From Paractinoplanes tereljensis (GTDB taxonomy: Bacteria; Actinomycetota; Actinomycetes; Mycobacteriales; Micromonosporaceae), in assembly GCF_016862435.1 (NCBI RefSeq), contig NZ_BOMY01000055.1:186001-250000 (forward strand): a stretch of DNA of 64,000 nucleotides, in the 5' to 3' direction. The notes under the pieces were generated by a model. It was not told the DNA's origin, did no database searches, and was given only the letters and a program-made list of their open reading frames with translations. Numbering within the stretch: position 1 is the first letter of the stretch; each line of letters begins with the position of its first letter. Positions 17,346 through 25,137 of this stretch are shown one piece after another. The position numbers and the translations under genes are program-made.

Positions 17346-18805
17346 GCGATCGCCTGGGCCTGGCCACCCTCCCCCGCATCCCCGAGGCGAGCCGTCCCCG
17401 GATCACCCCCGGCGCGGCCGGCGCCGGGATCGTGCACCTCGGCCTCGGCGCGTTCCACCGGGCCCACCAGGCCATCTACACCGAGGACGCGATGGCGGCG
17501 GCCGGCGGCGACTGGGGCATCATCGGCGTCGCGCCCCGCTCGGCCACGGTCATCGAGCAGTTGCGCGCCCAGGACGCCCTCTACAGCGTCACCACGCTCG
17601 CCGCCGAGGGCCGGTCCACCCGGGTGATCGGCGCACTCGCCGGGTTGCGGCACGCCGCCGCCGACCCGGCCGCCGTGGTAGCCCTGCTGGCCGATCCGGC
17701 TATCAAGATCGTCACGCTCACCGTGACCGAGAAGGCCTACCGGCTCGACCCGGCCACCGGCCGCCTGCTGCTCGACGACGACCTGCGCGGCGACCTGGAG
17801 ACCGACCGGGATCCCCGTACCGTCCCCGGTCTTCTGATTCGCGGCCTGGCCGCCCGCCGTCGGGCCGACGGCGGCCCGATCGCCCTGGTGAGCTGCGACA
17901 ACCTGCCGTCCAACGGCCATCGGCTACGCGGCCTGGTCGACTACCTCGCGACCGCGACCGGCCTGACCGCCTGGGTACACGCGAACGTGACGTTCCCGGG
18001 AACCATGGTCGACCGGATCGTCCCGGCGAGCACGGCCGAGACCCTGGCCATCGCCGCCGCCGAGCTCGGGGTCCGCGACGAGGCCGGCGTGCACGGCGAG
18101 CCGTTCCGGCAGTGGATCATCGAGGACGACTTCCCCGCCGGCCGGCCCGCCTGGGACCAGGCCGGCGCCGTCCTCACCGGCGACCCCCGCCCCTGGGAAC
18201 ACCTCAAGCTGCGCACCCTCAACGGCGTGCACTCGGCGATCGCCTACCTCGGCGCGGTGGCCGGCAAACCGACCATCAACGAAGCCCTCACCATCCCCGG
18301 GCTGGCCACCGCCATGCGGCGGTTCATCGCCGAGGACGTCGCACCCAGCTTCCAACCCCCACCCGGAACCACCACCGTCGAGTACGGCGAACAGGTGCTG
18401 CATCGCTTCGCCAACCCGGCCATCGGGCACCGCACCGTGCAGGTCGCGATGGACGGCTCGCAGAAGCTGCCGCAGCGGATCCTGCACACCATCCTCGACC
18501 GGCGCCGGGCCGGCGCCACCCCGCAGTGGGCGACCCTCGCGGTGGCCGCATGGATGCGCTTCGTGCGGGGCAGCACCGACGACGGGTGCCCGTTGCCCCT
18601 CGACGACCCTCTTGCCGACCGGATCCGGCAGCGGCTGGCCGCCTCCCCGGCCACCCCGGCCGGCACCGTGGACGCGCTGCTCGGACTGGACACGATCTTC
18701 GCGCCCGAGCTGGCCGGCGACGACGTCGTCCGGCAACTGCTCGTGGATTGGCTGACCGAATTGGACAAGCACGGCGTGGAAGCGACCCTGGCCGGTGTGC
18801 GATGA
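17342..18805 (+). CDS. Mannitol dehydrogenase family reductase, probably fructuronate reductase
   Basis: A 487-residue polyol-specific long-chain dehydrogenase. The NAD-binding N-terminus reads GIVHLGLGAFHRAHQA, and the family catalytic signature K-x4-N-x2-H is present as KLRTLNGVH (about residues 290-298). Members include mannitol 2-dehydrogenase, fructuronate reductase (UxuB), tagaturonate reductase and arabinitol dehydrogenase, which sequence alone separates poorly. The four-base GTGA overlap with the dehydratase gene and the presence of uxaC in the same operon favour fructuronate reductase, giving D-mannonate. No mannonate dehydratase gene of the classical UxuA type is in the window, which leaves the next step open. 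Confidence 0.85.
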   Translation: MSDRLGLATLPRIPEASRPRITPGAAGAGIVHLGLGAFHRAHQAIYTEDAMAAAGGDWGIIGVAPRSATVIEQLRAQDALYSVTTLAAEGRSTRVIGALAGLRHAAADPAAVVALLADPAIKIVTLTVTEKAYRLDPATGRLLLDDDLRGDLETDRDPRTVPGLLIRGLAARRRADGGPIALVSCDNLPSNGHRLRGLVDYLATATGLTAWVHANVTFPGTMVDRIVPASTAETLAIAAAELGVRDEAGVHGEPFRQWIIEDDFPAGRPAWDQAGAVLTGDPRPWEHLKLRTLNGVHSAIAYLGAVAGKPTINEALTIPGLATAMRRFIAEDVAPSFQPPPGTTTVEYGEQVLHRFANPAIGHRTVQVAMDGSQKLPQRILHTILDRRRAGATPQWATLAVAAWMRFVRGSTDDGCPLPLDDPLADRIRQRLAASPATPAGTVDALLGLDTIFAPELAGDDVVRQLLVDWLTELDKHGVEATLAGVR

Positions 18806-19935
18806 CCCCGACCATCGCGCTGGTCGGCGCGAACGGGCACGGCCGGTGGCACCGGCGGCGCATCGCCGAACTGGAGGCAACCGGCCGGGTACGGCTGACC
18901 GGCCTCGTCGACCTGCGGCCACTCGAGCCGGACCCGCCCGTACCCGCCGGGGTGCCGATTTTCACCGACCACCGCGACCTTCTCGCCGAGAGCGCCCCCG
19001 ACGTGGTGGTGATCTGCACCCCGCCGCACACCCACCTGCAGATCGCGCTCGACGCGATCGCCGCCGGCAGCGACCTGATGCTGGAGAAACCGCCGGTGGC
19101 GTCGCTCGCCGCGCACCGCACCCTGGCCGCCGCGCTGGACTCGGCCGGAAGGTCCTGCCAGGTCGGGTTCCAGGCGCTCGGATCGGTGGCGTGGCAGCGG
19201 TTCCGGGACGCCCTGCCCGGTCTCGGGCCGGTGAACGGCATCACCGCGACCGCGTCCTGGCAGCGCGACGACATCTACTACGCGCGGTCGCCGTGGGCCG
19301 GCCGGCGCGTCGTCGGCGGCCGTCCGGTGATCGACGGCGCCCTGGTCAATCCGCTCGCGCACGCGGTCATGCAGGCCATCGCGAGCGCGCAGGCACTCGG
19401 CGCCGGGCGGCCGCGGCAGCTGGTCGCCGAGCGGTACCGGGTGCGGCCGATCGAGGTCGAGGACACCGCGTTCGCCCGGATCACCTTCGACGACGGGCTG
19501 CAGGTGATGATCGCGGTCACCCTGGCCGGCGAGGACTTCATCGCCGGCGAGATCGGGGCGCGCGGCGCGAACGGCAGCGCCCTGCTCGAATACCCGACCG
19601 ACCGGCTGGCACTGGGCGGATCCCCCCTCCAGGAGGTGCCGGGGCGCACCGACCTGCTGACCAACCTGCTCGACCACCGCTCCTCGCGGACGCCGCTGCT
19701 CGTGCCGCTCTCGGTGACCGCCGACTTCACCGCGGTTCTCGAGGCGCTCACCGTGCCCGACGTGCCCGAGCCGCACCTGCTCGACGACAGCGTGGTGGTG
19801 ATCGAGGGACCGAAACGGACCATCCCCGGCATCAACGACCTAATCCGCAAGGTCGTCGAGACCCTCGCCCTGCCGTCCGAGATGGGGGTTCCCTGGGGGG
19901 TCCGCCCCTTCACCCAGCGCCTCCCGGTCACCTAG
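18802..19935 (+). CDS. Gfo/Idh/MocA-family oxidoreductase, last gene of uronate operon
   Basis: A 377-residue NAD(P)-dependent dehydrogenase-like protein, overlapping the preceding reductase gene by ATGA. The Rossmann start IALVGANGHGRWHRRRI and the lysine motif LMLEKPPVAS identify the family. The central motif, where the family usually has D-x3-H, reads DGALVNPLAHAVMQ, so the acidic/His pair is spaced differently. This is the second such enzyme in the operon and is only distantly similar to the one at 13310, suggesting two distinct oxidations. It ends 61 nt before the MFS start at 19997; the short T-run after its stop is not a convincing terminator. Confidence 0.85.
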   Translation: MTPTIALVGANGHGRWHRRRIAELEATGRVRLTGLVDLRPLEPDPPVPAGVPIFTDHRDLLAESAPDVVVICTPPHTHLQIALDAIAAGSDLMLEKPPVASLAAHRTLAAALDSAGRSCQVGFQALGSVAWQRFRDALPGLGPVNGITATASWQRDDIYYARSPWAGRRVVGGRPVIDGALVNPLAHAVMQAIASAQALGAGRPRQLVAERYRVRPIEVEDTAFARITFDDGLQVMIAVTLAGEDFIAGEIGARGANGSALLEYPTDRLALGGSPLQEVPGRTDLLTNLLDHRSSRTPLLVPLSVTADFTAVLEALTVPDVPEPHLLDDSVVVIEGPKRTIPGINDLIRKVVETLALPSEMGVPWGVRPFTQRLPVT

Positions 19936-19996
19936 GTTTTCTGCGTAGAGCAGATCCCCCTGGATCTTCGGGGCCGGTCTGGTGTCTGGTGGTCGC

Positions 19997-21244
19997 ATGA
20001 CGCCCTACTGGCCCGTGATCAGCAACCCGGTGCTGCGCCGGCTGCTGCCCGGTCTGGCCGTCTCCGCGCTCGGCGACGGCATGGCGATCGTCGCGGTCAG
20101 CTGGCTGGCGCTGCAACTGGCCGCGCCCGGCACCCGCGGCACCTGGGTGGCCGTCGCGGTGGCCGCCTACACGCTGCCCAGCGTGCTCGGCACGATCGTC
20201 CTCGCCCGCTGGCTCGGCCATCGGGACGGCGCGAGGCTGGCCGGTTGGGACGCCACGCTGCGCGCCGCCAGCCTGGCGGCGATTCCCCTGGCGTACGCCG
20301 TGGGCGCGCTCACGCCGCTCCTCTACGTCGTGCTGCTCGCCTGCTCGTCGCTGCTGCACTCGTGGGGCTCGGCCGGCCGCTACACGCTGATCGCCGAGCT
20401 GCTGCCGGCCAAGCATCACCTCGCCGGCAACGCCCTGATCGGTGCGATCGCCGAGGCCGCGGCGATCGGCGGCCCGCCGCTGGCCGGGTTCCTCACCGCC
20501 ACGGCCGGCCCGGTGTGGGTGATCGCGGCCGACGCGGCCACCTTCGCGGTACTGGCGGTCAGCTACCGGTTCGCGGTGCCGCGCGCGGTCCGGGCCGCTC
20601 CCCCGCCGGCCACCGCCTCCCGGACCGCCGGTTTCCGGGTGATCCTGCGTCAGCGGCGGCTGCTCGGGCTGCTCGCCCTCAGCTTCGGGTTCTTCTTCCT
20701 GTTCGGCCCGGTCTACGTGGCGCTCCCGCTGTACGTGGCCGACGACCTGGGTGGCTCGGCGGCGCTGCTCGGCTGGTTCTTCACCGCGTTCGGGGCGGGC
20801 GCGCTGGGCGGGGCGCTGTTCACCGGTTACCTGCGCCGGCTGCCGCTGTGGCCGGTCACCATCGGGGTGGTCATCGCGTTCGGGCTCAGCCTGATGCCGA
20901 TCGGCCTCGGCGCGCCGGTGGTGGTGTCGCTGGCCGCGCTGGCCGCGGGCGGGGCGATCTGGGCGCCGTACATGCCGACCGCGATGGCACTGTTCCAGCG
21001 CAGCACCACTCCCGGCAACCGGGCGCCGGTGCTGGCCGCCAACGGCGCCGTCACCGTCGTCGCGGTGCCGGCCGGAACGATCCTCGGCGGCCCGCTGGTC
21101 GGGCTGCTCGGCGCCCGGCACGCGATGCTGGCCTGCGGCGTGGCCATCACACTGTTCGGACTCGTGGCCGCCGCCCTGGTCACCCGCGCTCACCCAACGA
21201 TCGATATCGATTCGTTGGCGTCGGAGCCGCAGCCCTCGGGGTAG
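19997..21244 (+). CDS. MFS transporter (MFS_3/exporter type)
   Basis: A 415-residue membrane protein with about twelve spans in two halves joined by a basic loop near residue 205 (SRTAGFRVILRQRRLLGLL). The early segment GLAVSALGDGMAIVAVSWLA and the SAGRYTLIAELLPAKHHLAGNALIGAIAEAAAIGGPPLAG region match EntS-like exporters. Such proteins export siderophores, macrolides or other small molecules by proton antiport. The ATG at 19997 is preferred over GTG 19982. It follows the uronate operon by 61 nt on the same strand but its family is not one for sugar uptake, so I treat it as a separate unit. No terminator is evident between them. Confidence 0.85.
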   Translation: MTPYWPVISNPVLRRLLPGLAVSALGDGMAIVAVSWLALQLAAPGTRGTWVAVAVAAYTLPSVLGTIVLARWLGHRDGARLAGWDATLRAASLAAIPLAYAVGALTPLLYVVLLACSSLLHSWGSAGRYTLIAELLPAKHHLAGNALIGAIAEAAAIGGPPLAGFLTATAGPVWVIAADAATFAVLAVSYRFAVPRAVRAAPPPATASRTAGFRVILRQRRLLGLLALSFGFFFLFGPVYVALPLYVADDLGGSAALLGWFFTAFGAGALGGALFTGYLRRLPLWPVTIGVVIAFGLSLMPIGLGAPVVVSLAALAAGGAIWAPYMPTAMALFQRSTTPGNRAPVLAANGAVTVVAVPAGTILGGPLVGLLGARHAMLACGVAITLFGLVAAALVTRAHPTIDIDSLASEPQPSG

Positions 21245-21254
21245 TCTGCCCGCC

Positions 21255-21572
21255 ATGGTGAGCCGACCGCGCGCCATGACGATCGCCGTCGCCTGGCTTG
21301 TGGCCGGGCTGCTGGCCGGTGTCCTCGGCCTCGCCGCCGCCACCGGCAACACCGACTTCCGCGGCACCCTGCTCAGCAGCCTGCCGTCCATCACCGTCTT
21401 CCTGCTCGGCAGCCTGATCGTGGCCGGCCTGTGGGTGGCGCTCGGCGCCCGCAACGCCCGCTCGTCGGCGTCGCTCGGCGGCCAGGCGGCCCTGTTCGGC
21501 CTGGCCGGCGTGCTGGTCGCAGTGCTCCTGCTGGCAGTCCTGGAACAGGCACTCGGCCGCTCAGCGTTCTGA
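21255..21572 (+). CDS. Small integral membrane protein, tandem paralogue 1
   Basis: A 105-residue protein with three hydrophobic spans (about 8-30, 45-65 and 76-98). It begins MVSRPRAMTIAVAWLV and has NARSSASLGGQAALFGLAG before the last span. The same layout recurs in the 117-residue product of 21720-22073 (MVSRSRAFAIACGWIV; NARTTAGLGAQAAAIGLGS), so the two are diverged tandem duplicates. No known domain. The start is 11 nt after the MFS gene stop, so it may be co-transcribed with that exporter. Function unknown. Confidence 0.7.
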   Translation: MVSRPRAMTIAVAWLVAGLLAGVLGLAAATGNTDFRGTLLSSLPSITVFLLGSLIVAGLWVALGARNARSSASLGGQAALFGLAGVLVAVLLLAVLEQALGRSAF

Positions 21573-21719
21573 CCGCCCGCCTTGGACAAGGGCGGCAGGC
21601 ACGCGGCAGGTCAGCGCTCCGATCGCCCGCTTCGAACCAGGGCCAGCAGGCATGCGGGCCGGTCAGTGTTCTGATCGTCCACTCTGGACCTGGCTCGGTC
21701 GGGCTGGGAGGATCGCGGC

Positions 21720-22073
21720 ATGGTCAGCCGGAGCCGGGCCTTCGCCATCGCCTGCGGCTGGATCGTGCTCGCGCTCGGCTCGCTGGCCGGCCTCCTCGCC
21801 CTGGTGGTGCTGCTCCCGGAGAGCGACCCGCACGAGAGCCCGGGGATGTTCGGCAGCCCCGGCCTCGTCATCCTGGTCATCCTGATCTGGGCGGCCATCC
21901 TGCTGCCGATCGCCCTGCTCGGCGCCGGCATCTGGGTGGCCCGCAAGCCCGGCAACGCCCGCACGACCGCGGGTTTGGGCGCCCAGGCTGCCGCCATCGG
22001 CCTGGGCTCCGCCACCGCGGCTGCCCTGGGCTTCCTGTGCCTGCAGGGCCCTCTGGCAACCCTGCTTGCCTGA
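21720..22073 (+). CDS. Small integral membrane protein, tandem paralogue 2
   Basis: A 117-residue protein with three hydrophobic spans (about 9-32, 49-71 and 86-110). It is a diverged copy of the preceding gene: shared N-terminus MVSR-R, a following hydrophobic run and the loop NAR-A-LG-QAA. GGGAGG lies upstream of the ATG. The 147-nt spacer between the copies has two related ~70-nt segments (gatcgcccgc/gatcg... ending in cgggccggtcag/cggcaggtcag), suggesting the duplication also copied the promoter region. Function unknown. Confidence 0.7.
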   Translation: MVSRSRAFAIACGWIVLALGSLAGLLALVVLLPESDPHESPGMFGSPGLVILVILIWAAILLPIALLGAGIWVARKPGNARTTAGLGAQAAAIGLGSATAAALGFLCLQGPLATLLA

Positions 22074-22160
22074 CGGCGCCGGCAGATGCTGTCTCGCGCT
22101 TCGCGCAGCCCACGACGTAGGTCGACGCCGCGCCTTGCGCCCGTCCGTCGCCCCGCTTCC

Positions 22161-22207
22161 GATCTTGCGGGCTTGCTGCTCGGCCCGCGCAACAAGCCCG
22201 CAAGATC
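22161..22207. terminator. Strong stem-loop after small membrane genes
   Basis: Positions 22161-22175 (gatcttgcgggcttg) pair perfectly with 22193-22207 across a 17-nt loop. No T-run follows, as is common for actinobacterial terminators. It lies 88 nt after the second small membrane gene and may end that transcript. Confidence 0.55.
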
Positions 22208-22235
22208 GAGCAGAGCCCGGTCGAGCACGGCGGCG

Positions 22236-22415
22236 GCTCGAGCCGCGAGGGCCACGCCCCGCGTCCGCCCCACATTCGCCTCGGTCCGGCACAGCGGCAC
22301 CTCAAACCGCGAGGAACACACCCCGCGTTTACCCCCGCATTCGCCTCGGTCCGGCACAGCGGCACCTCAAACCGCGAGAGCCACGCCCCGCGTAAGCCCC
22401 CGCGTTCGGCCCGGT
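22236..22415. repeat. 65-bp-period tandem repeat in intergenic gap 22074-22454
   Basis: A 41-bp block (cattcgcctcggtccggcac...) is identical at 22273-22313 and 22338-22378, 65 bp apart, and the joining segment ccacgccccgcgt recurs three times, giving about 2.6 copies of a 65-bp unit. The gap of 380 nt otherwise holds the stem-loop at 22161 and no credible gene. On the minus strand the block reads as SRFEVPLCRTEAN, which makes spurious open frames. Confidence 0.75.
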
Positions 22416-22454
22416 CGGGGCGACGCCCGCCGTCGCGCTCGGCGAACGCTGCGG

Positions 22455-23249
22455 TCAGGACAGGGCTTCGGTTATCTGGGCTCGGGTCAGGGCGCCGTCT
22501 GCTACCAGGACCCGGAGGTGTCTGGTCAGCGGCTCGGCGGGCTTTATCGTCAGCGGGTCGGTGAAGGCCAGTGCGGCGCACACGCCCACGTAATCGTCGG
22601 TGCGGACGAACCAGCGGTCCGCGTCGGCCAGGCCGCGGAAGACCAGGGTGTAGCGGTCGGCTACGACCAAGGCCAGCCATGGGTCGGCGGAACCGTGCGG
22701 GCTGTCGGAGGTGGCGGTGAAAGCGACCGCGGGGCCGGGGGTGGCCCGCCAGAAGAAGCCGCCGTAGCCGGCGTCCCCGGGACGGCCGTGGGTGGCCGGG
22801 CTCCCCAGGGTGACTTCGGCCGTGGCGGGGGCGCTCAGGGCGTACGCGAAGGAAAGCTCCCAACCATGCGCCGCGGCACTGGCGGTCACCGAACGATGCT
22901 CGCGCAGCAGTGCGGCGCCGTCGGCGGCGCGCCATTCCAGGTCCTCGGTGAAACCGCCGGCGGCAAGAACCGTGGAGATCGGGCGGACTCGACCGTGGTC
23001 GTCCAGCCAGACGTAGCCCTCGTCGCGGACGTAGGTGCGGCCGCCCCACAGGTTGTAGCCGGACACGTCCGACATGGTCACCGAGGCGCCCATATGCCAC
23101 GGGTGGTCCTGGCAGAGGGCGTCGGTGACCACCACGCCGGAGAGGGTGCGGACGGGGTGCAGGTAGGGGCGGGGCGCCAGGCGAATGTCCAGGTCCGGGT
23201 CCTCGACGTAGGTGACGACTGGTACGCCGCCGACGCGGAGGGTGCTCAT
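22455..23249 (-). CDS. DUF6807 (PmoA-annotated) family protein
   Basis: A 264-residue protein whose conserved blocks RPYLHPVRTLSGVVVT, DHPWHMGASVTMSDVSGYNLWGGRTYV and GGFFWRATPG are those of the DUF6807 family (often misannotated as methane oxygenase PmoA). No signal peptide or membrane segment, so it is cytoplasmic. Members sit beside Gfo/Idh/MocA dehydrogenases and TIM-barrel isomerases in sugar clusters; no reaction is established to my knowledge. The ATG at 23249 overlaps the preceding stop by four bases; the extension to 23345 is only an open frame. It is the last gene of a leftward four-gene operon. Confidence 0.8.
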   Translation of the reverse strand: MSTLRVGGVPVVTYVEDPDLDIRLAPRPYLHPVRTLSGVVVTDALCQDHPWHMGASVTMSDVSGYNLWGGRTYVRDEGYVWLDDHGRVRPISTVLAAGGFTEDLEWRAADGAALLREHRSVTASAAAHGWELSFAYALSAPATAEVTLGSPATHGRPGDAGYGGFFWRATPGPAVAFTATSDSPHGSADPWLALVVADRYTLVFRGLADADRWFVRTDDYVGVCAALAFTDPLTIKPAEPLTRHLRVLVADGALTRAQITEALS

Positions 23250-24049
23250 TCCGCGTACTTCCGGTAGCCGGCGAACGCCTCGGCCAGGACCTCGGCGCCG
23301 GGGCGGGACCAGACGTCCTCGTGGAAGACCTCCACCTCGACCCAACCCTGGTAGCCGGCCTCGCCCACGGCGGTGGCGAAACGGCGCAGGTCCACGCAGC
23401 CGGTGCCGGGCAGGCCGCGGCCCAGCAGGACGCCCTCGGGCAGCGGGGTGATCCAGTCGGCCAGCTGGAAGGCGGCGATCCGGCCCTGTTCACCGGCCTG
23501 CTCGATCTGGTGCCAGACCTGGTCGTCCCACCACAGGTGGTAGGTGTCGATCACGACGCCGACCGCGTCGGCCGGATGGGGCGCGGCGATCTGCAAGGCC
23601 TGGCCGAGGGTGGAGACCACGCAGCGGTCCGAGGCGAACATCGGGTGCAGGGCCTCGATCGCCAGGCGTACGCCGGCCGCCTGGGCGTCCGGCACCAGGG
23701 CGCCGATCGCGTCGGACACGTGCCGGCGGGCGCCGTCGATGTCCCGGGATTTGCCGGGCAGGCCGCCGCTGACCAGGACCAGGGTGTCGGTGCCCAGGGC
23801 GGCGGCCTCGTCGATGGCACGGCGGTTGTTGTCGTACCAGTCGGGCTCGTGGAAGAAGCCGCTGCGGCACAGCGACGACACCGTCAGGCCGGCGTCGCGG
23901 ACCAGGGTGGCCGCCTTGTCCAGGCCGTACTCGGCCACCTCCTCGCGCCACAGGCCGACCGCGGGGACGCCGGCCGCGACGCAGCCGGCTACCAGTTCGT
24001 CCAGCGGCCAGCGCTTGGTGGTGGCCTGGTTGAGCGAGAAGCGGGTCAT
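23246..24049 (-). CDS. Sugar phosphate isomerase/epimerase family TIM barrel
   Basis: A 267-residue AP-endonuclease-2-fold protein. Metal-site strands are recognisable: LVLVSGGLPGKSRD, VRLAIEALHPMF (Glu and His about residues 132-135), AVGVVIDTYHLWWDD and WVEVEVFHEDVW with the final Glu. Shares no close similarity with the isomerase at 7209. In this operon it follows a DUF993 gene (overlap ATGA) and precedes DUF6807 (overlap ATGA). Likely reaction is isomerisation, epimerisation or beta-elimination of a keto-sugar. Confidence 0.87.
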   Translation of the reverse strand: MTRFSLNQATTKRWPLDELVAGCVAAGVPAVGLWREEVAEYGLDKAATLVRDAGLTVSSLCRSGFFHEPDWYDNNRRAIDEAAALGTDTLVLVSGGLPGKSRDIDGARRHVSDAIGALVPDAQAAGVRLAIEALHPMFASDRCVVSTLGQALQIAAPHPADAVGVVIDTYHLWWDDQVWHQIEQAGEQGRIAAFQLADWITPLPEGVLLGRGLPGTGCVDLRRFATAVGEAGYQGWVEVEVFHEDVWSRPGAEVLAEAFAGYRKYAE

Positions 24050-25137
24050 TTGTCCAGTCCAACCGTGGTGAGCCAGGCCCGGGCGCGGGCCGCGGCCAGG
24101 TCGGCGTCGGGGAGGATGCCGGCCTCGTCGGCCAGGCGCATGAGGGTGAGCAGGTGGCTCGGCGAGCGGCCGGCCTGGGCACCGGCCACCATGGTCAGGT
24201 GGTCCTGGTGGCCGGCCAGCCAGTTCAGGAACACGATGCCGGTCTTGTAGTGGTAGGTCGGCGCGGCGAACAGGTGCCGGGCGAGCGGCACCGTGGCATC
24301 CATGATGCGGTCATATGTCGAGATGTCACCGGCGTCGAGAGCTCGCAGGGCGGCACCGGCCGGCGGCGCGATCACCGCAAAAACACCGAGCAGCGCGTCC
24401 GAATAACCCGACGCGTCGCCCTTGATCAGGGTCGGGTAGTTGAAGTCGTCACCCGTGTACATCCGGACGCCCGGCGGCAACGACTGGCGCATCGAGATCT
24501 CCCGGGACGCGTCCAGAAGGGACATTTTGATCCCGTCGACCTTGTCGGGGTGCGATCGGATGATGTCGAGCACGACATCATCACCGCCCCAATAGCCGGC
24601 CAGCAGCGGATCGAAGGCCTCCCCCAGCCAGTGCAGCAGCACCGGCCCATCCGCCTGGGTCAGCAGTTCGCCGTAGACCTGGCGGTAGTCGTCGGCGTCG
24701 CGGGCGGCCGCCGCGAGATGCCGCGAACACATCAGAACCGGCTGGGCGCCGGCTTCCTGCACATCGGCCAGCTGTTCGGCGTACGCCTTGCGGATGTCGT
24801 CGATCGTCGCCGGGCCCGGCGGCAACTGATCGGTGGCCACGCCGGCCACGATCGGGCCGGTCGCCTCGGCCGCGCTGCGGCGGATCAGTTCCCGGGTGGC
24901 GGCGTAGTCGAGGCCGGCCCCGCGCTGGGCGGTGTCCATCGCCTCGGCCACGCCGAACCCGTACGACCAGAGGTGGTGCCGGAAACGCAGCGTGGCGTCC
25001 CAGTCGAGGGCGGCCGGCGCGCCGGGGATGTTCTCGGCGTGCTGGTCGGCGGTGACCGGCGCCGCCGCGTAGGCGATCCGGCTGCTGAAGCCGGCCTCGG
25101 TGACGAACTCGGAACCCCGCCCGCTGAAGGTGATCAT
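24046..25137 (-). CDS. DUF993 protein, class I aldolase-like (DHDPS-fold)
   Basis: A 363-residue protein of the DUF993 family, usually described as dihydrodipicolinate-synthase-like. The segment VDGIKMSLLDASREISMRQ (lysine near residue 218) aligns in character with the GIK Schiff-base strand of the DHDPS/NAL aldolases, so a retro-aldol cleavage of a keto acid or keto-sugar is plausible. Other distinctive blocks are GVATDQLPPGPATIDD and HYKTGIVFLNWLAGHQDH. The ATG at 25137 overlaps the dehydrogenase stop by four bases. No biochemical role is known to me; order in the operon suggests it acts after the dehydrogenase. Confidence 0.82.
   Translation of the reverse strand: MITFSGRGSEFVTEAGFSSRIAYAAAPVTADQHAENIPGAPAALDWDATLRFRHHLWSYGFGVAEAMDTAQRGAGLDYAATRELIRRSAAEATGPIVAGVATDQLPPGPATIDDIRKAYAEQLADVQEAGAQPVLMCSRHLAAAARDADDYRQVYGELLTQADGPVLLHWLGEAFDPLLAGYWGGDDVVLDIIRSHPDKVDGIKMSLLDASREISMRQSLPPGVRMYTGDDFNYPTLIKGDASGYSDALLGVFAVIAPPAGAALRALDAGDISTYDRIMDATVPLARHLFAAPTYHYKTGIVFLNWLAGHQDHLTMVAGAQAGRSPSHLLTLMRLADEAGILPDADLAAARARAWLTTVGLDK

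Noticed and set aside
22236..22415. CRISPR array
   Set aside because: Only two exact repeats, 41 bp long with a 24-bp joining segment that is itself repeated; no cas genes.
23250..23345. N-terminal extension of the DUF6807 gene
   Set aside because: Arg/Pro-rich, lies within the preceding gene; the overlapping ATG at 23249 gives the family-type start.
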